DNA from: an uncultured Myxococcales bacterium
Lineage (GTDB): Bacteria > Myxococcota_A > UBA9042 > CAIXZC01
DNA length: 64,000 nucleotides
Assembly: GCA_903895725.1 (NCBI GenBank)
Contig: CAITUV010000078.1
Coordinates: forward strand, 20,722-84,721
Reading direction: 5' to 3'
Below the pieces are notes generated by a model. That model did no database searches and was not told where the DNA came from. It saw only the letters and a program-made list of their open reading frames with translations. Of this stretch, positions 63,401-64,000 are shown piece after piece. Position numbers and translations under genes: made by a program. The stretch's first letter is position 1. Every line of letters starts with the position of its first letter.

Positions 63401-63443
63401 TTAAAAAGCAAAAGCCCGAGGTCCTTGCGGACATCGGGCTTTT
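63401..63443 (-). terminator. rho-independent terminator of the rrn operon
   Basis: On the minus strand AAAGCCCGA pairs with TCGGGCTTT, extended by GTCC/GGAC around a small loop, followed by TTTTGCTTTTTAA. Placed a few bases after the 5S rRNA. Confidence 0.9.
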
Positions 63444-63448
63444 GCGGT

Positions 63449-63567
<119 letters not shown>

Positions 63568-63647
63568 CGGAAACTGGGTTTCCGGATTGGCAATCAGGTT
63601 TGCACCGTCATGCGATGAGTTCTGACGTTGATACGTCGAGGGTACTT

Positions 63648-64000
<353 letters not shown>

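Overview
The window (64 kb, GC-rich throughout) looks like a chromosomal segment of a free-living, high-GC, didermic bacterium of the deltaproteobacterial/Myxococcota type. This is an inference from content: about a dozen lipoproteins, a gliding-type GldA/GldF/GldG-like ABC system with a DUF4340 partner, MeaB, PilZ proteins, FGE/CAP-domain secreted proteins, very Cys-rich repeat lipoproteins and an outer-membrane barrel. No 16S rRNA is present, so the phylum is not proven. I count 55 protein-coding genes (one cut by the left edge), one tRNA, a 5S rRNA and the 3' end of a 23S rRNA. Promoters read easily as TTGnnn, 16-18 bases, TAnnnT, so the housekeeping sigma factor is of the usual sigma70 type.

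Layout, left to right. 1-740: the end of a tyrosine recombinase next to the 3' end of tRNA-Gly(CCC), i.e. the edge of an integrated element lying to the left. 0.8-2.7 kb: flippase-like membrane protein and FkbM methyltransferase. 2.9-9.2 kb: four-gene gliding-type ABC transporter operon. 9.2-13.8 kb: four consecutive microcompartment vertex (EutN/CcmL) proteins, then an ACT protein with a microcompartment-type N-terminus, a UPF0210 (PFL family) protein and MeaB. 13.9-22.5 kb: PilZ, CAP-domain and FGE-like secreted proteins, LipB, QueE, an outer-membrane protein and lipoproteins. 22.6-25.4 kb: leftward operon radical SAM / epimerase / TatD. 25.5-29.1 kb: two lipoproteins, RNase H, SurE, Apt. 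29.1-35.1 kb: leftward operon with a double radical SAM fusion, two further radical SAM proteins and a tryptophanase-type lyase. 35.1-39.8 kb: LTA-synthase-like sulfatase-fold enzyme, CDP-alcohol phosphatidyltransferase and a second flippase-like protein. 39.9-44.1 kb: RsmB-like rRNA methylase, GH43-like lipoprotein, lytic transglycosylase and an acidic Cys-repeat protein. 44.2-49.9 kb: leftward run with UGM-like flavoprotein, family 2 glycosyltransferase, polysaccharide deacetylase, HisS and a TPR lipoprotein. 50-56.3 kb: a 2116-residue Cys-rich repeat lipoprotein. 56.4-63 kb: SDR and epimerase oxidoreductases, a PPC/DUF296 protein and lipoproteins. 63.1-64 kb: tandem repeats, rrn terminator, 5S and 23S rRNA, transcribed leftward.

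The two places most likely to hold something undescribed are the vertex-only microcompartment locus (four pentamer genes, no hexamer or trimer shell gene, linked to ACT/UPF0210/MeaB) and the radical SAM plus tryptophanase operon, which contains a two-domain radical SAM fusion and a protein with an Elp3-like CX9CX2C cluster motif. Low-complexity repeat families (G-rich/GTGCCC type and ATCGnn hexamers) recur between genes and in one case have become part of a coding sequence.
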